From positions 972,146 through 1,036,145 of the forward strand of contig VZRN01004400.1 in the NCBI GenBank assembly GCA_013397935.1: a DNA stretch of 64,000 nucleotides, written 5' to 3'. How positions within the stretch are numbered: position 1 is the first letter of the stretch; each line of letters begins with the position of its first letter. Source of the DNA: Dasyornis broadbenti (Eukaryota > Chordata > Aves > Passeriformes > Dasyornithidae). This document shows, in pieces, positions 48,865 through 60,227 of the stretch. Made by a program: the position numbers and the translations under genes. The notes under the pieces were generated by a model that saw only the letters and a program-made list of their open reading frames with translations, was not told the origin of the DNA and did no database searches.

Positions 48865-50160
48865 CTAAAATTGCAGAAGGTTCCCTACTCCTCCCCAGGA
48901 AGGTAATGTCTTTTACAGTTGCTCCCTCCTTCATCAAGAAAGTGAAATTTTTTTGAGTAGAGACCCTGTAGTGCTAGAAAGCTGCTGTTAATAAAGCATT
49001 TTCAGGCTTTAGATAAATGTTACATTTCCAGAACATAAAGTTTTCTCTTTCTATCAAGTCTGAAAATCTCTGGCCTCTCTCAGTCAAACAAACGTTGAAT
49101 TTCCATTCCTACCATCTTAAACCAAATCAGTGAGCTGAATTTCTGAGCAAAAACCCCTCCAGGTGTCAAATCTGCAGTGATTCTCTATGGCATTTCTCGC
49201 AAACAGGAAGAAGCAATGGATATTTCTATTTTGTGCTTTATACACAAGCTTCAGCTGTTGAGGAAGAAGCAGGCAATTATTACACACACACAAAAAAATA
49301 GCTAAAATCAAAAAGGCTTGGTGAAGGAAAAGAAACTAGGAATATGGCAGATCAGGACATGGTAGGACATCAGGAAGATTAAAAAGATTTTGTGTGGGAG
49401 AAAACCTGAAGAAAAAAGTTGCTGAGGAGCAGAGGAGAAAAGGGAGAAAGTCTGCGGGAGTAGGGTGTGAAAACGGCATCCTTTCAGGATTATTCCCCTC
49501 CTCTTCCTCTCTCTCAGCCCTTCAGCCACTGGTGAACCCATTCTCCACAAACTCTTTGCAAAAAGAGGCAAAGAGGTTACATGAAACTGAGCATCACAGC
49601 TCTTCCCCTGGGTTCAGAGGAGTATTTATTTAAAAATGTAATCAGGTCCCTGCTACTCTTCAATTTCCACAAGCCACTGTCACTAATTTTGCTTCCGAGG
49701 ACAAGCCGTAGCAATCAGAATGGCAAAGCACATTAATCATCAGCAACACTGCAGTGAACAAAGACCATCTGAGTCAATAAACAAGCCTGGCTGAGCAACT
49801 ATGAACAACAAATGCTCCTTACAAGCAGCCAAACTGAAGATCATCAGGAAACCAACAAATGAGATATGTGCATCATGAAAACCCCTCCTCTTTCCGTCCT
49901 TGCCTACAAGGGGCTGTTTTGACACTGAACTGTGGAATTTGCCAGAGACATGATAAAGGAAAAATAAAACCAGCTACCATTTAATCAACGACATGCATGA
50001 CAAAAATCAGATGAAGGAGTCACTGGGTAAAACAGCAACACAAGCAAACAGGACAACCATTAAAAAAAACAACTGTGTTGGAAACTGCTCCTCTTTCCAG
50101 TGTTTCTCAGCTCCTGTTCCAACCCTCCTTGCCTGAAAGCCTACAGACAGGTAGCAAGTG
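48865..50160. other. Spacer, nothing recognised
   Basis: A purine-rich stretch at 49387-49455 keeps frames open on both strands (49308-49571 minus, 49394-49633 plus). A short (CA)n run occurs at 49281-49291. No gene is recognised. Confidence 0.45.
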
Positions 50161-50230
50161 TTATGCCAGATCAGATAAATTAACCCAGTGATCTGAATCT
50201 GTCAATGGCAACCTATGGGCAGTTGGTCCA
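50161..50230 (+). mobile_element. Possible ancient CR1/L3-like LINE 3' fragment
   Basis: The order GCCAGATCAGATAAATTAAC, CCAGTGATCTG, then CTGTCAATGGCAACC parallels the LINE 3' region well known from turtles and crocodilians (GGGTCAGACC ... CCATCTAGCCCAGTATCCTG ... GACAGTGGCCA). The copy is highly diverged and the call rests on remembered consensus wording. Confidence 0.35.
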
Positions 50231-50759
50231 TGGATAATGAGAAAACTACAAGATACTAAACCCACCTCAAGAAATTTTCTCATTTCCAGAAGCTAGTTAA
50301 AACCATGTGTTTATGTATCTTTTGCTATTCTTCTCTCCATCCCATTTCTCTGGACTTAACCAAAGGGTAGGATAACCTGAAGAAGTGCCTGCAAAGCCCA
50401 CTCCGCACGATAACTTCCAGCAGACTGAAACCTCCTATCCCAACCCTAGTTTCCCTTGAACACTTTTTGCATGTATGTTCAAGTGAGAAAACCTACACAG
50501 CTGGATGTCAGGATGCACAGGGAGTTTTCCTTCCCTCTCACTCCTCAAATCCTCCCTCTTCACAGCAATACTGCACCTGTCCCAGTGCAGTACCCCTGGC
50601 GCCTTCAATTAATGCTGAGAAAATCCTGAGTTAAGTGCCCACTTAAATTTGATGGGTTTGCCATTCAAATGATGGTCTGTCAGCCTAATAAAAGCACCAG
50701 TAAGTAAACAACATTACTGCACGAACACTGGTAGAATTATGAGCAACTACAAGCTGCAA
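50231..50759. other. Spacer, nothing recognised
   Basis: May contain further decayed repeat sequence, but nothing I can name. Confidence 0.4.
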
Positions 50760-51460
50760 TTAATTTGACCTTAGCCGCCATGCCCACACAACCAGTGATG
50801 CTAATGCCGTGATTTTATTTCAGATCAATGTAAACAGCAACAAATCAACATTCCTGCCATTTCTCCAAAGAGGAATCAAAACTGCCCAGTGCAGCTAGGG
50901 AAATTTGCAATTGAACAGACGTACACTACTTCATAGCCCTGAGGAAAATGGAATTCATTCACCAATGTGTAGCTTGAGCTAAGCTAATCCGAGTTGCATA
51001 TCCAGTTCTCGAAGAGCTTTGAGTAGCAATCAATCTTCCTGCATTCACCAAGTGATTTGTTAATCTGCAGTTTTCATAACATAATAAAGAACATATGGAT
51101 TAAACAGCTATTGTTCATAACAGCCTGATGAGCTTCTTAGAGTCTCTTGGTTACATACTGGGTATAACAGCATCCAGTGCAGTGAAACAAACTGGGCAGT
51201 ATGGATTACATCATGTTCTACCATCTGGAAAACATTACAATATAATCACTAATACTGTGAAGCCTCCTGAATCCGTTCTTCATTTATAATGCAACTATTT
51301 GAGCTCCAGAAAGAGCATCTGAAGAGTGATTTGTAAAATATGTTACTGAAATCCTAAGTAGGATATTGTTCTTAATATCCTACCATACCTAAGTACAAAC
51401 TTGATTTTCAGCTTATATCCTTAACCAATTATACACCAGTGCAAATCTCCACTGGTAAGT
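50760..51460. promoter_or_regulatory. Enhancer-like block (candidate conserved non-coding element)
   Basis: Non-repetitive, without long frames, and rich in distinct motifs: forkhead TGTAAACA (50829-50836), the E-box CATATG followed by GGATTA (OTX-type), CAGCTATTGTTCAT (SOX-type ATTGTT) around 51100-51118, and several ATTA cores. A strong plus-strand donor match CCACTG/GTAAGTTT falls at about 51453/51454, but the frame before it is short. The call is inference from texture; alignment across birds and reptiles would decide. Confidence 0.22.
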
Positions 51461-54400
51461 TTTCTTGCTAAATCCATTTTTGCAGTGAATTAGTTAGCTC
51501 AGGGGAACCATACTGGGATAGAGCTTTCCAGGACTAGCAAGGTGATTTGAACATTCCCCAATGCTTGGTTAGCCCCTCCTATTAGGTACACAGAGAGACT
51601 CAAAGGCGTGATGGCATTAGACAGCAACACAGAAAGGTGGGTCACAGCTCAGGGAGTGGGTGGGACAGGCTGGCAGTGGGCAGAGTCACTGCACTCACAG
51701 GGGCTATACATTATTCCTGGTCTCTGCACTACTCCTGTGCTGACAGGGGCAGAAAAAACTGCTCATGATCAGCTGCTGAGGAGAAATGCTGCCCTAAGAA
51801 TGCACTACAGAGCAACTCGGCAGACAAACATTGTGTTTTGTTTAGTCACAGTTGCCTTTAGCGTCAGCCACTTTTCTCATTAGGAATGTCCAGCATCCTA
51901 GCTTATTTCTGGCCCAGGATGCACATGCCGCAGGGCTCGCTCTCACTACAAGAGAAGCCAGCCATGCTCCTTGCCAGCAAGGGACTAGCACCGCTTCTGA
52001 CATGCGAAGCAAAGTCTACACAAGACCTCTTAGATCCATCCATTTCTGTGAAATGTTCCACAGCTGAAAGCCAACAAGGGTCAACAACACGCAGTAGTTT
52101 AGTTTCACAGTGGATCCCCTTTACAAATAGCTCTGGGCTGACATATCCCACCATGCTCCTTAAGATACTTTTTTCCAGTAAGACAAAGCCAAGCCCTTAA
52201 CAGGGCAACCCGCAGAGAGCTCAGTAAATAAAACCTCTGGACTGTCTTTCCCAGGCAGCCATTCCCATTTTACTTCCAAGACTTTGGTATCCCTAAGGAG
52301 ATATGCAACAGGGTGATTATCCACAGCTCAAGAAAACATGCCTATCTGTGTACATATATATTTATGTAAACACACACTCTCCATACAAAGCCACATTGAT
52401 ATAACAATCTCAACTCTTCCATGATCTCCAGTTCTCCAAACAATCAGGTCAGGCTAAGCTTAACACAAATTTATTACAAACGTGGTAAAATCTATAGAAG
52501 AAGTACTTTCTAGAAGTTACTGTAAAAGTTAGGTCATGTCACGGATCATGCAATAATCTAAAATCTCAACTGAAAAAAAGGCAAACAATTTTTTTCTAAA
52601 ATCATACCTTGAAAATATAAAGTCTGTTTCTACTGTGTCAATGCTTTGACCCAGGCAGTCCCAGAAATGTGGTAAGAAGCCAAGAGATCTTTTGGACAAT
52701 GTAGTTTATCACATACATCATTATTCTAACACTGATTTTATACAATTCCCTGGTGATAGGAGCACAGGACTTTTTGGATAATACAGCAGCTATGTGGGAG
52801 ACCAGAATGGAGTATTTATACACTGGGAAAGGTTAGTAATATTAATAGCTGAAACTGTGCAAAATCTCTCAAACAGGAGCTCCTTACATAAATAAAATCA
52901 TACATAAATACACAAACACACCAAAAAACACACGTACACATAAAAATGCTGATATGTTACATACATCTCTATTACTAAAATTGAGATAGATATTCTCTAT
53001 TCCACCTGCATAATATGCTACACAAGAAAGTTATTTTGCCTGCTTTCATTATTAGATCACATGACAGGAATCTTGCCATTATTTTTATTCATTTCAGTGA
53101 AAAGTGTTTTATGACCATGGTCTTTAATTTTACTACCCACTTAAATACATTTCATGTGCTATTTTTGGAAATAAAAAGCAGGATGCTTCAAATTCTTCAA
53201 ATAAAGTCTACTATTACAACTACTTAAAGCCCAATATGAAGAAAACGTAAGAATTTTTATAGTCTTTTTAAAACCACGTGTTTAGCTCAGCTAATAAATC
53301 TCTTCATGTGAACTGTGCAGCAACTAAACAAATGGATAAAAGCTCAAGCTGCTAAAAAACAGATCCCGTTTCTAATTCTCCAATTAGTTAACCCCATCTA
53401 TTGAAAAGAATACCAGAGAATTTAAAGTGTCTGCTTTATAATAAGATAAAGCTAGTAAGATATTTTTGAACTGGCATAGACATTAAAAAAACAGTTCTTT
53501 TTGACACCTTGAGAAATGCACTTTTAAGATTATCTAGAAGAACAACCAGCAATTCTACTAGATTTGCATGTATAAAATTCTCATTTCCCTTTCAGTACTC
53601 GTCAATCAATGTTGAAGGTAACTGCTGTCCTGCTCACCAGCTCATATTGAACAGATGAGTGCTAGTAAATCAAAAGCTGTCCAGATCTCCTACTCTGGAT
53701 CAACATATACATAATGGCTGCTTGCCCGTGACTGGAAATCCTTCTGATAGCTTAATGCTGTCAGGTGCTTCATTTCCAGTGGCCAAAACATAATGTAACA
53801 TTCCGGAGGACAAATTTTTTAGGCTTCATTTCAAGCACGAAAGTATGTGAACACCATTAAAACCCCATGATTTTGCCAAGATGCTTTTGTCAAGCATGTG
53901 TTTCACTAATTCATTTTCAAAAATAAACGTACAAAACCAATCAGTTTTGAAAGCTGAACAGCAGCAGAAAATGCAGACAAAGACGTCAGAAGCAGAAGTT
54001 CTGCAGGTACTGTTAGTTTCACATTTCTAATGTTGAACTACAGTCTCAGTTGGAGAAAAGACAATCTATTAATATAATCTGCCTTATTAAAAAAAATTGT
54101 CTAGGTAAACTCTACATCTGTATTATAGTCTGAAAATTAAATGTTACATTTCTCAAAGAACAAGGTGTCTGTGTATGTCTTTACAGGATGTAATATGCTC
54201 ACATAAATTTTTGTGCTGACAAATTTTCAGTCTGAAGTAAAAAATGGGCAACAGTACAGGAGAGCATGAACAGAGGGACAGCGGCCAGCCAAGGCAGGAG
54301 GATTTATAGAAGAGATGGTTTGCCAAGGGTTTTGTGGAGAGGGCAGGGAGGGGGTGGAAGCTTGGAACAAATTAATGGGCAAACTGTTCCAAGCACCAAA

Positions 54401-56052
54401 ATTGGCATGGCAAGATGTGTCCAAAAGACTCTGACTCCAGGTTTGTGTTACTTAACATCACTGTCTAGCCATCTCACTATACTGACACTAACCACTGTGA
54501 ATAGCAACATGTTTCTCACCAGTGATACAAATGCACCGTCATCCAATACCCAAATCTATGAAATCTCCGGTATTTCTGGTAAGCGGAAGATGTGTGAACC
54601 ACACTTATTGACATCCTCAGGTACCAGCCACCCTAAAAACAGTTTGCAGCAGGCCATTTGCTCATTTAGCTGTCAAGGGTAGGACTGCAAATAGACTCCC
54701 ATATGCACACTCCAGGAGCATGTGGATGTTGAAAGCAATGCCTTTCAAAACTTACTACCTCACCCAGCTTCATCTACCTGACAGACCACAAAGGACCCAG
54801 CAGAGTGGAGCCTGATCACTGCCTGACTAGACATGGGAAACTCTTCCCAAGATCTCTGATGTCACAGCTACTCCCCACTGAAAAAAGCAAAGAAACCAGG
54901 AAAACACTGAGAAGAAAAGGGCATCTATTTCCATTTTGCACTACGGTTAGGATCAAGAGCCAGTCACAAAAGAGTACGCAAAGAAACGGTGTGTTCTCTC
55001 AGGAGTGTTCTTTCCAGTGAAAGAGGTCAGCTGGGAATAAGTCACACAGCCTGTGCTACAAACAGCTGAAAATCAAAGAAGTCAAGGGACAGATGCCACA
55101 GGGAACAGAGACACCCTTTACCCTTGGTACCTCTGGGTGCAGCGCTGGGTTCCGAACACCGTGTTCATTGACAGGGTGTTAACGGGCACTGAGCTGGGAG
55201 ACGAGGGTTTGCAGGAGGAAGCACACCCTCTGCAGGCTGAGACTGTGCCACTGGAAAACAGCAGTGCTCTAGGAATTCAAAGGCAGCTCAGTTTGAAAGG
55301 CATTTGCAGGCATTTTTTTCAAACTCACTGAAATGCAGGAAGGATTCAGTATATCCAAATCAGCAGAAAAACAGTACAAATCTATGGTATATAAGCAGTT
55401 CCACTGCACCTCCTGTTCTGGGATCACATCACCCCTTTCACACAGACAAAAGAAAAGACATAAAACCAAAATAAAATAGGAATAACCTTGCACAAAGCAA
55501 AAGCTGTAAAGAAATTAAAGCATACAAAGACATTTGTTTACATTTCATTTGAATACTTTTTTTTAAGTGCACTTCCCCATATTTTCCAGAACACATGGAA
55601 CAGATACAAAAAAGCCTTATCTACTTGCTAATTTTTTGGTATATCAAAATAGATTTTAAACACCTACCAGGAGGTTTCCATCACTGTAAATAATAACAGA
55701 ACTACAAATTAAGCATAAAACTAATTAAACAAACATCAAGTAGCTAAAGTGTGTCTGCAGAAAAAATTAATATAATTATAGCTCAGCAATTTGAGAAGAG
55801 AATATTTTGAATAAGTAGGTAATTAAGTTAAGAGAGGCCTAAAGAAAGATTTCACACTCACATTCATATGCTGAAGCAGTTTAAAAATAGGGAGCAAGAA
55901 CTGCCTGACTTCATGTTTTAATTTTAGCTGGGTGATGAGCTGGTCCCAAAGACAGAAAGGGACAGCAGGATTTTTTTCTAAGCAAAGTGCCCTTCGTATT
56001 TTTATGTGAAGGAAATGCAGTATGTTCTATTAATATCCTGTTGTGGCCCTAG
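51461..56052. other. Spacer, nothing recognised
   Basis: A GC-richer stretch at 51600-52200 carries several overlapping frames on both strands, none recognisable. The 138-codon plus frame 54266-54682 contains a donor-like CTG/GTAAGC near 54578 but no acceptor partner or domain. Otherwise AT-rich. Confidence 0.45.
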
Positions 56053-56171
56053 ATAAGCCTAGGCACCCTTTCAATCAAGAAAAAGTTCTGGTTTGCTTTT
56101 TCAAATCACTTCACTTTCAAAGATATACACACAAGTTTGAGAACATCCTGACTGCTCTGGCCACTTCACAG
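56053..56171 (+). other. Candidate internal exon, unrecognised
   Basis: An acceptor ending TGTGGCCCTAG (AG at 56051-56052) and a good donor, TCACAG/GTAAAT, bound 119 nt. One frame is open throughout: two leading bases, then 39 codons ending in phase 0, from KPRHPFNQEKVLVCFFKSLH to ENILTALATSQ. The composition is plausible for a protein, but the family is not recognised and the pyrimidine tract is only moderate. Chance pairs of this quality are expected in 64 kb. Confidence 0.13.
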
Positions 56172-56929
56172 GTAAATAACACCCACATTTGTTTTCCCAT
56201 CAGTCACCTATTGAAGTTCCTAAAGCTGTCATTTTCTGTCATGAGGAGGGAAAAGCAAATGATTGGGTCTGCACCTTAACTTCATTCTCCTTTTAATTAA
56301 GAGTTGGGACAAAAATGTCAACACCAACCAGAAAGGTGGGTGGGTGCAGGAGGGAAGAAATGTTGTTTCATTTAATGCTGGCATAATGCCTAGACTCTTC
56401 CAAAGAAGCTGAGAGAAGTACACAGACTTTTCCCACATAAAGAAAGATTCTTCCTCTGGGTATGACTCCCTCACACGCTTCACCTTCCTGACGTCTCTCT
56501 GATTAACCTAATCCAAGCTCAAGCTTCCCCATAGCAGGTCCCTGCCCATCTAATACTGTTTCATGCAGGCAAATTTTCACAGCAGGGCAAGACTAAAACT
56601 CTCCTTGTTCAATAGCATACATTGAGAACTTTTCTGACCTTCAGGGAATGGTGGAAATGGAGGCTAACCAGCTTGTAGATTTTTTTTTTTTCCAACACAC
56701 TCTTCCCAAAGTGTCAGCTATGCAAGTGAAGGTCAGATTCTCCCCCAAATCCTCAGGTGTCACGAAAGCACATTTTTAACTCAGACTAATTTTCTTGATA
56801 GATGACAATGGTTAAAACCTAGGCTGGAGTCCAAGTTAATCCTGCAGTGAAAACAAGTCTGCTAAAGTCTTCCGTCCTCTTCCACAGTTACATTCCTTTG
56901 CTTGTATTTTAGAGCAACAATCAGCAGTT
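56172..56929. other. Spacer, nothing recognised
   Basis: Mixed sequence with a T12 tract at about 56680-56691. No gene or repeat is recognised. Confidence 0.4.
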
Positions 56930-57125
56930 AGACTTCAGAATCATCCCTCCTCTCATGTTTAGCCTTTATTTATGGATTCATCTGAGGCTCCACCTGTAAA
57001 ATTCCATGTGTAATATTGCTCATCGATTCACTCCAGCTACTTCTGTGAATAAGCATTTGCAAACTTTATTTGTCAGGGAAGTGAAATGCAAATTAGTGGA
57101 AGTTTGCATTAACATCCTGCTGGTC
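56930..57125. promoter_or_regulatory. Octamer-bearing enhancer-like stretch
   Basis: A perfect POU octamer ATGCAAAT (57086-57093) is followed ten bases later by TTTGCAT (57103-57109), the same heptamer in inverted orientation. A third related string, CATTTGCAAA, lies at about 57053-57062. The surrounding 200 bp is non-repetitive. Octamers occur elsewhere in the window (903, about 12957, 26991 and 28552), but only here as a close inverted pair. Confidence 0.22.
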
Positions 57126-57841
57126 AGAAATTCCTAGGTGAGGATGCCTTGCCATTACAATCTTTAGCCCACTACCTTAGTAAGCTGTGTGTCCAAAAGC
57201 ACAGAGGGACCATGCTGTCCCTTTTAGTGACCTGCTTCCCATGCATTCAGCTCATGAGGAAATAAAGCACAGTACAACACTTATGCAGGTGAGCCTAGGA
57301 AGATGTGTGCAGTTTGCTTACACCCATGTAACTGACACTTTTTGTTTTCAATCTTAACACAGTTTTGTATTTCTAATTACTGTATTTTTCCCACAATCCT
57401 ACCTAGCCCAATCCCAATTCATGTTAGAAGTTCCATATAGCTCTGAAAACTCTTTTCCATTATGCTATTCAGACGAAGTAATTGTCTTTTCTCCCAGCAG
57501 AAGTACACTCTGCATTTCATTTGTACATGTGAAATTAGCTCATTTACTTATCACTCCTAGCATTTCTAGTTTTAAGTGTCAGATACCAAAACTGGCCCAG
57601 GCATCATGAGCACTCTATTCCTACTACTGGCATGACAACTCCCACTTGACTTCTTGCATCAAATGAAGTTTAAGCACTTGAAACTAAAGACTGTAAAGAT
57701 GACCAAAAGCTTTTGTTTTACTGAAGATCTCTCTATTTTAGAGATGCCTCCTTACGCAAAGGTTGTTGGTTGATATTTTTACTTTCTCCTGCTTAAGTTC
57801 AACACAAAGTTTGTAGGAAGAGATCATCACTCACTGCACCA
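57126..57841. other. Spacer, nothing recognised
   Basis: AT-rich; one 62-codon plus frame (57421-57609) without features. Confidence 0.4.
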
Positions 57842-57851
57842 CTATTTATAG
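57842..57851. promoter_or_regulatory. MEF2 consensus motif
   Basis: CTATTTATAG is a perfect MEF2 site (YTAWWWWTAR). It is isolated, so chance is likely in AT-rich DNA. Confidence 0.15.
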
Positions 57852-58335
57852 TTACTTACTCTATCCTTATCCTAACAAGACCCTAATCAACAAAGCTTCT
57901 GCTCCTCCTAAATTAAAATTGTAACATGAAGGCATTTTTTGGAAGGAGCTTTTAATATAAATGACATTTCTGCTTTTCTTGCTCTAAACAAAAAAAATTA
58001 TTTAAAAAAATTTAAAGACCAATTTTTCTTAATTTCCCTTTATAAATTGTTCAGATAATGCTTCTCTTTCACCCTTTTGTGTAAACAAAACATTAATGGG
58101 CTCTAGGTATGAGAAGTGGGTTTTCTGTGGCAGAGGATGGAGAGATTCAATTTATTTTTCTATCTTCTAGAAAAAGAAAAACAACCCTTTGAAAGAGTGT
58201 ACCATGCAGACACAACCCTTCCTTCTACACAGCGCTCTTGTCCCTTCAGCAAGGTGATACACCAGACTCCACCAAGGGGCAAGTACATCCTTGGCAAAGC
58301 AAAGTTCTGATTTCAGAAGGAAACATACAAAATAG
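57852..58335. other. Spacer, nothing recognised
   Basis: AT-rich, with A7 and A8 tracts near 57990-58010 and one 64-codon plus frame at 58116-58310 without recognisable features. Confidence 0.4.
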
Positions 58336-58521
58336 TCACTGCTTGCTCAAATAAGCAGTCCAGTCTAAATTTTTTTCCAGAGCCTGCCCAGCAAGATCTA
58401 AATCCAAGGGAATGATAGGAACCTCTCCTTTGGGTTTATTAGGCTGTCTGGCAGTACTGTATAAGAAGCATTCTCCAGTACTTATCAAAGATGCAATGCA
58501 GTCTCTATAGCACTGGCTTTC
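58336..58521 (-). CDS. Candidate terminal coding exon, family unrecognised
   Basis: The most protein-like open frame in the window. On the minus strand a good acceptor (pyrimidine-rich TTTCTCCCTCACTTGCAG) precedes 58521. From there 61 codons run to a TGA at 58338-58336. The peptide begins ESQCYRDCIASLISTGECF and ends LDLAGQALEKNLDWTAYLSK plus Q, with balanced polar and hydrophobic residues and several cysteines. The frame is also open upstream of the acceptor. An ATG at 58599 would give an 87-residue protein with an alanine/glycine-rich start, and the frame extends back to a TGA near 58645. It may therefore be a last exon, a small intronless gene or retrocopy, or chance. No polyadenylation signal was identified close by, and I do not recognise the family. 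Confidence 0.22.
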   Translation of the reverse strand, partial: ESQCYRDCIASLISTGECFLYSTARQPNKPKGEVPIIPLDLDLAGQALEKNLDWTAYLSKQ

Positions 58522-58599
58522 CTGCAAGTGAGGGAGAAATGTTCTCCAAGCCAGGCTTCCAGCTGGTCCAGCAACACCAGCAGCTCCCACCGCTGCCAT

Positions 58600-60162
58600 C
58601 CATGTAGTTCTGTTCTTAGAGAAGTGCTGACTCCTAAAAGCTGGTCACTCTGCCAGCTTCACTACAGATAAATAAGTACAATTACCTCAGGGAACTTAAA
58701 TTAAGAGCTGTCCCTCTGTCTCTCACACACACACACCTCTGTCATGTTCAAGCTTGAAGATGGATTTTTTTCTGCTCCCTTGATGGTTTCGTTATTTCTT
58801 AAGGACAGGGGCTGGAGGTGGGGGGCTAAAAATTATGTACTGCAAGTCTCCTCAGATTACTAAAATGTCTAACCCCAGATCTGGGGCCCATTTGTCACAA
58901 GTCACACTCTTGGTCAGTCTCTGCTTTGTCCACCAAGAGCCAACCAGCAAGCCCTCCTCCCACACTATGCTATTTGTGCAAACTGCTAAGGTGGAGATAA
59001 AAAGTAGATACAGAGCTGGCTTTCTTCTAGTGAGGTCCCCCTGGCATCCAGCTAAGAGGTGAGGAAACTAAATATAACAAACTTAAAACTACAATTATTG
59101 TAGGGGAGTTTGCCAGAGCCGCTCTGAAGCTCCTAATGGTCTGTTGGGGATTTATGGATCAGCTGTGAAAATTTATTCACAGCTAAAACTTGCCAATCAA
59201 GTCCTTGGCTTTGAACACTGCTAGCAACTTCTATGTAATACAGCTTGAAATTACAGAAACGTCAAAGCAAAATGGTAGGTTTTAATGCTTCAGAGAAGGA
59301 CATGCCACAAAAAAAAAAATCTATCAGACAAAATAGATCAATAAGAAATGTCTGCAGAGGTTCCCTTCTGTGTGTTTGTATCTTTGTATAAAAGGGTCTT
59401 ATATTTTACAGAGCAGGAGGAGATTACAAGTGCTGCCAAAATACACAGTAAGAGACAGTCTGTTGTAAAGAAAAGGCTGTAAACTGCTGTCGTGCAGTTT
59501 AGAGCAGATTCTCTCCATAAATCTTGCCAGCAATTCAGAAAATAATATTATTTGCTGATATTTTATGTTCTTGCCATATGGATGGGGATAAAAAGGGATC
59601 ATTATAAAATTTATAAATGTTTCTCTGGAATTGTATCTTTTATTTTCATGTTATTTCATTAAAAAATTCAGCAACAAAAACAAAACAAACAAAAATCCTG
59701 AGAACTTATACAGAAAGCAAAGTAAGTAGCCAACTTAGACAAGAAATGTAAGACCATGCCTTATTTCTCCCAAATGCTCAGCACAAACGGGAAGACAGCA
59801 GCGGTGGGCCCTTGTAAGGGCAGCACTGTGCAGAGGAGCTGATGGGCTCTTTGTAGACCCCTCTCCACCTCCAACTCTACAAATCCCTGCAGCTGGTGAG
59901 GCTTCAACACTCCAGAGTACTGGTTTGAAAACATGTCAGACCACTAATATGCTATTAAGCACCACAAAGGAGCATGGATCCGTACTCCTCCCTGCCTGTA
60001 CAGGTCCATACTCTTTTTTAAAAGGAAAGTTTTATTGCTGGAACACGTGGTAACTTTCTATTTACTTTGGCTTCTACTACATTAGGTCTCTTCTGTCAGC
60101 AATTACCCCAAAAAACAAGTAGCAAAGAGTCATGAAGCCTTGTAAATTTAGATGATAGGATC
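58600..60162. other. Spacer with short simple repeats
   Basis: A (CA)6-7 run lies at 58724-58736 and an A10 tract near 59308. No gene is recognised; the 75-codon plus frame at 58835-59062 has no features. Confidence 0.45.
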
Positions 60163-60227
60163 TGATCCTTTAAAGCCTTATACACATAAATAATCCTCAT
60201 GTGTATGAATAAGGCTTTACAAGATCA
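60163..60227 (+). other. Imperfect 65-nt hairpin, pre-miRNA-sized
   Basis: Arms 60163-60187 and 60199-60227 pair around an 11-nt loop (AAATAATCCTC). From the loop outward there are 7 pairs, a 4-nt bulge (TGAA) on the 3' arm, 10 continuous pairs (TAAAGCCTTA with TAAGGCTTTA), one mismatch, one pair, one mismatch, then 5 pairs. That makes 23 pairs in all. Size and shape resemble a microRNA precursor, but neither arm matches a microRNA I know, and the 4-nt bulge is unusual. A small inverted-repeat transposon relic is an alternative. Confidence 0.5.

Noticed and set aside
54266..54682. 138-codon plus-strand frame with an internal donor match
   Set aside because: No acceptor partner and no recognisable domain.
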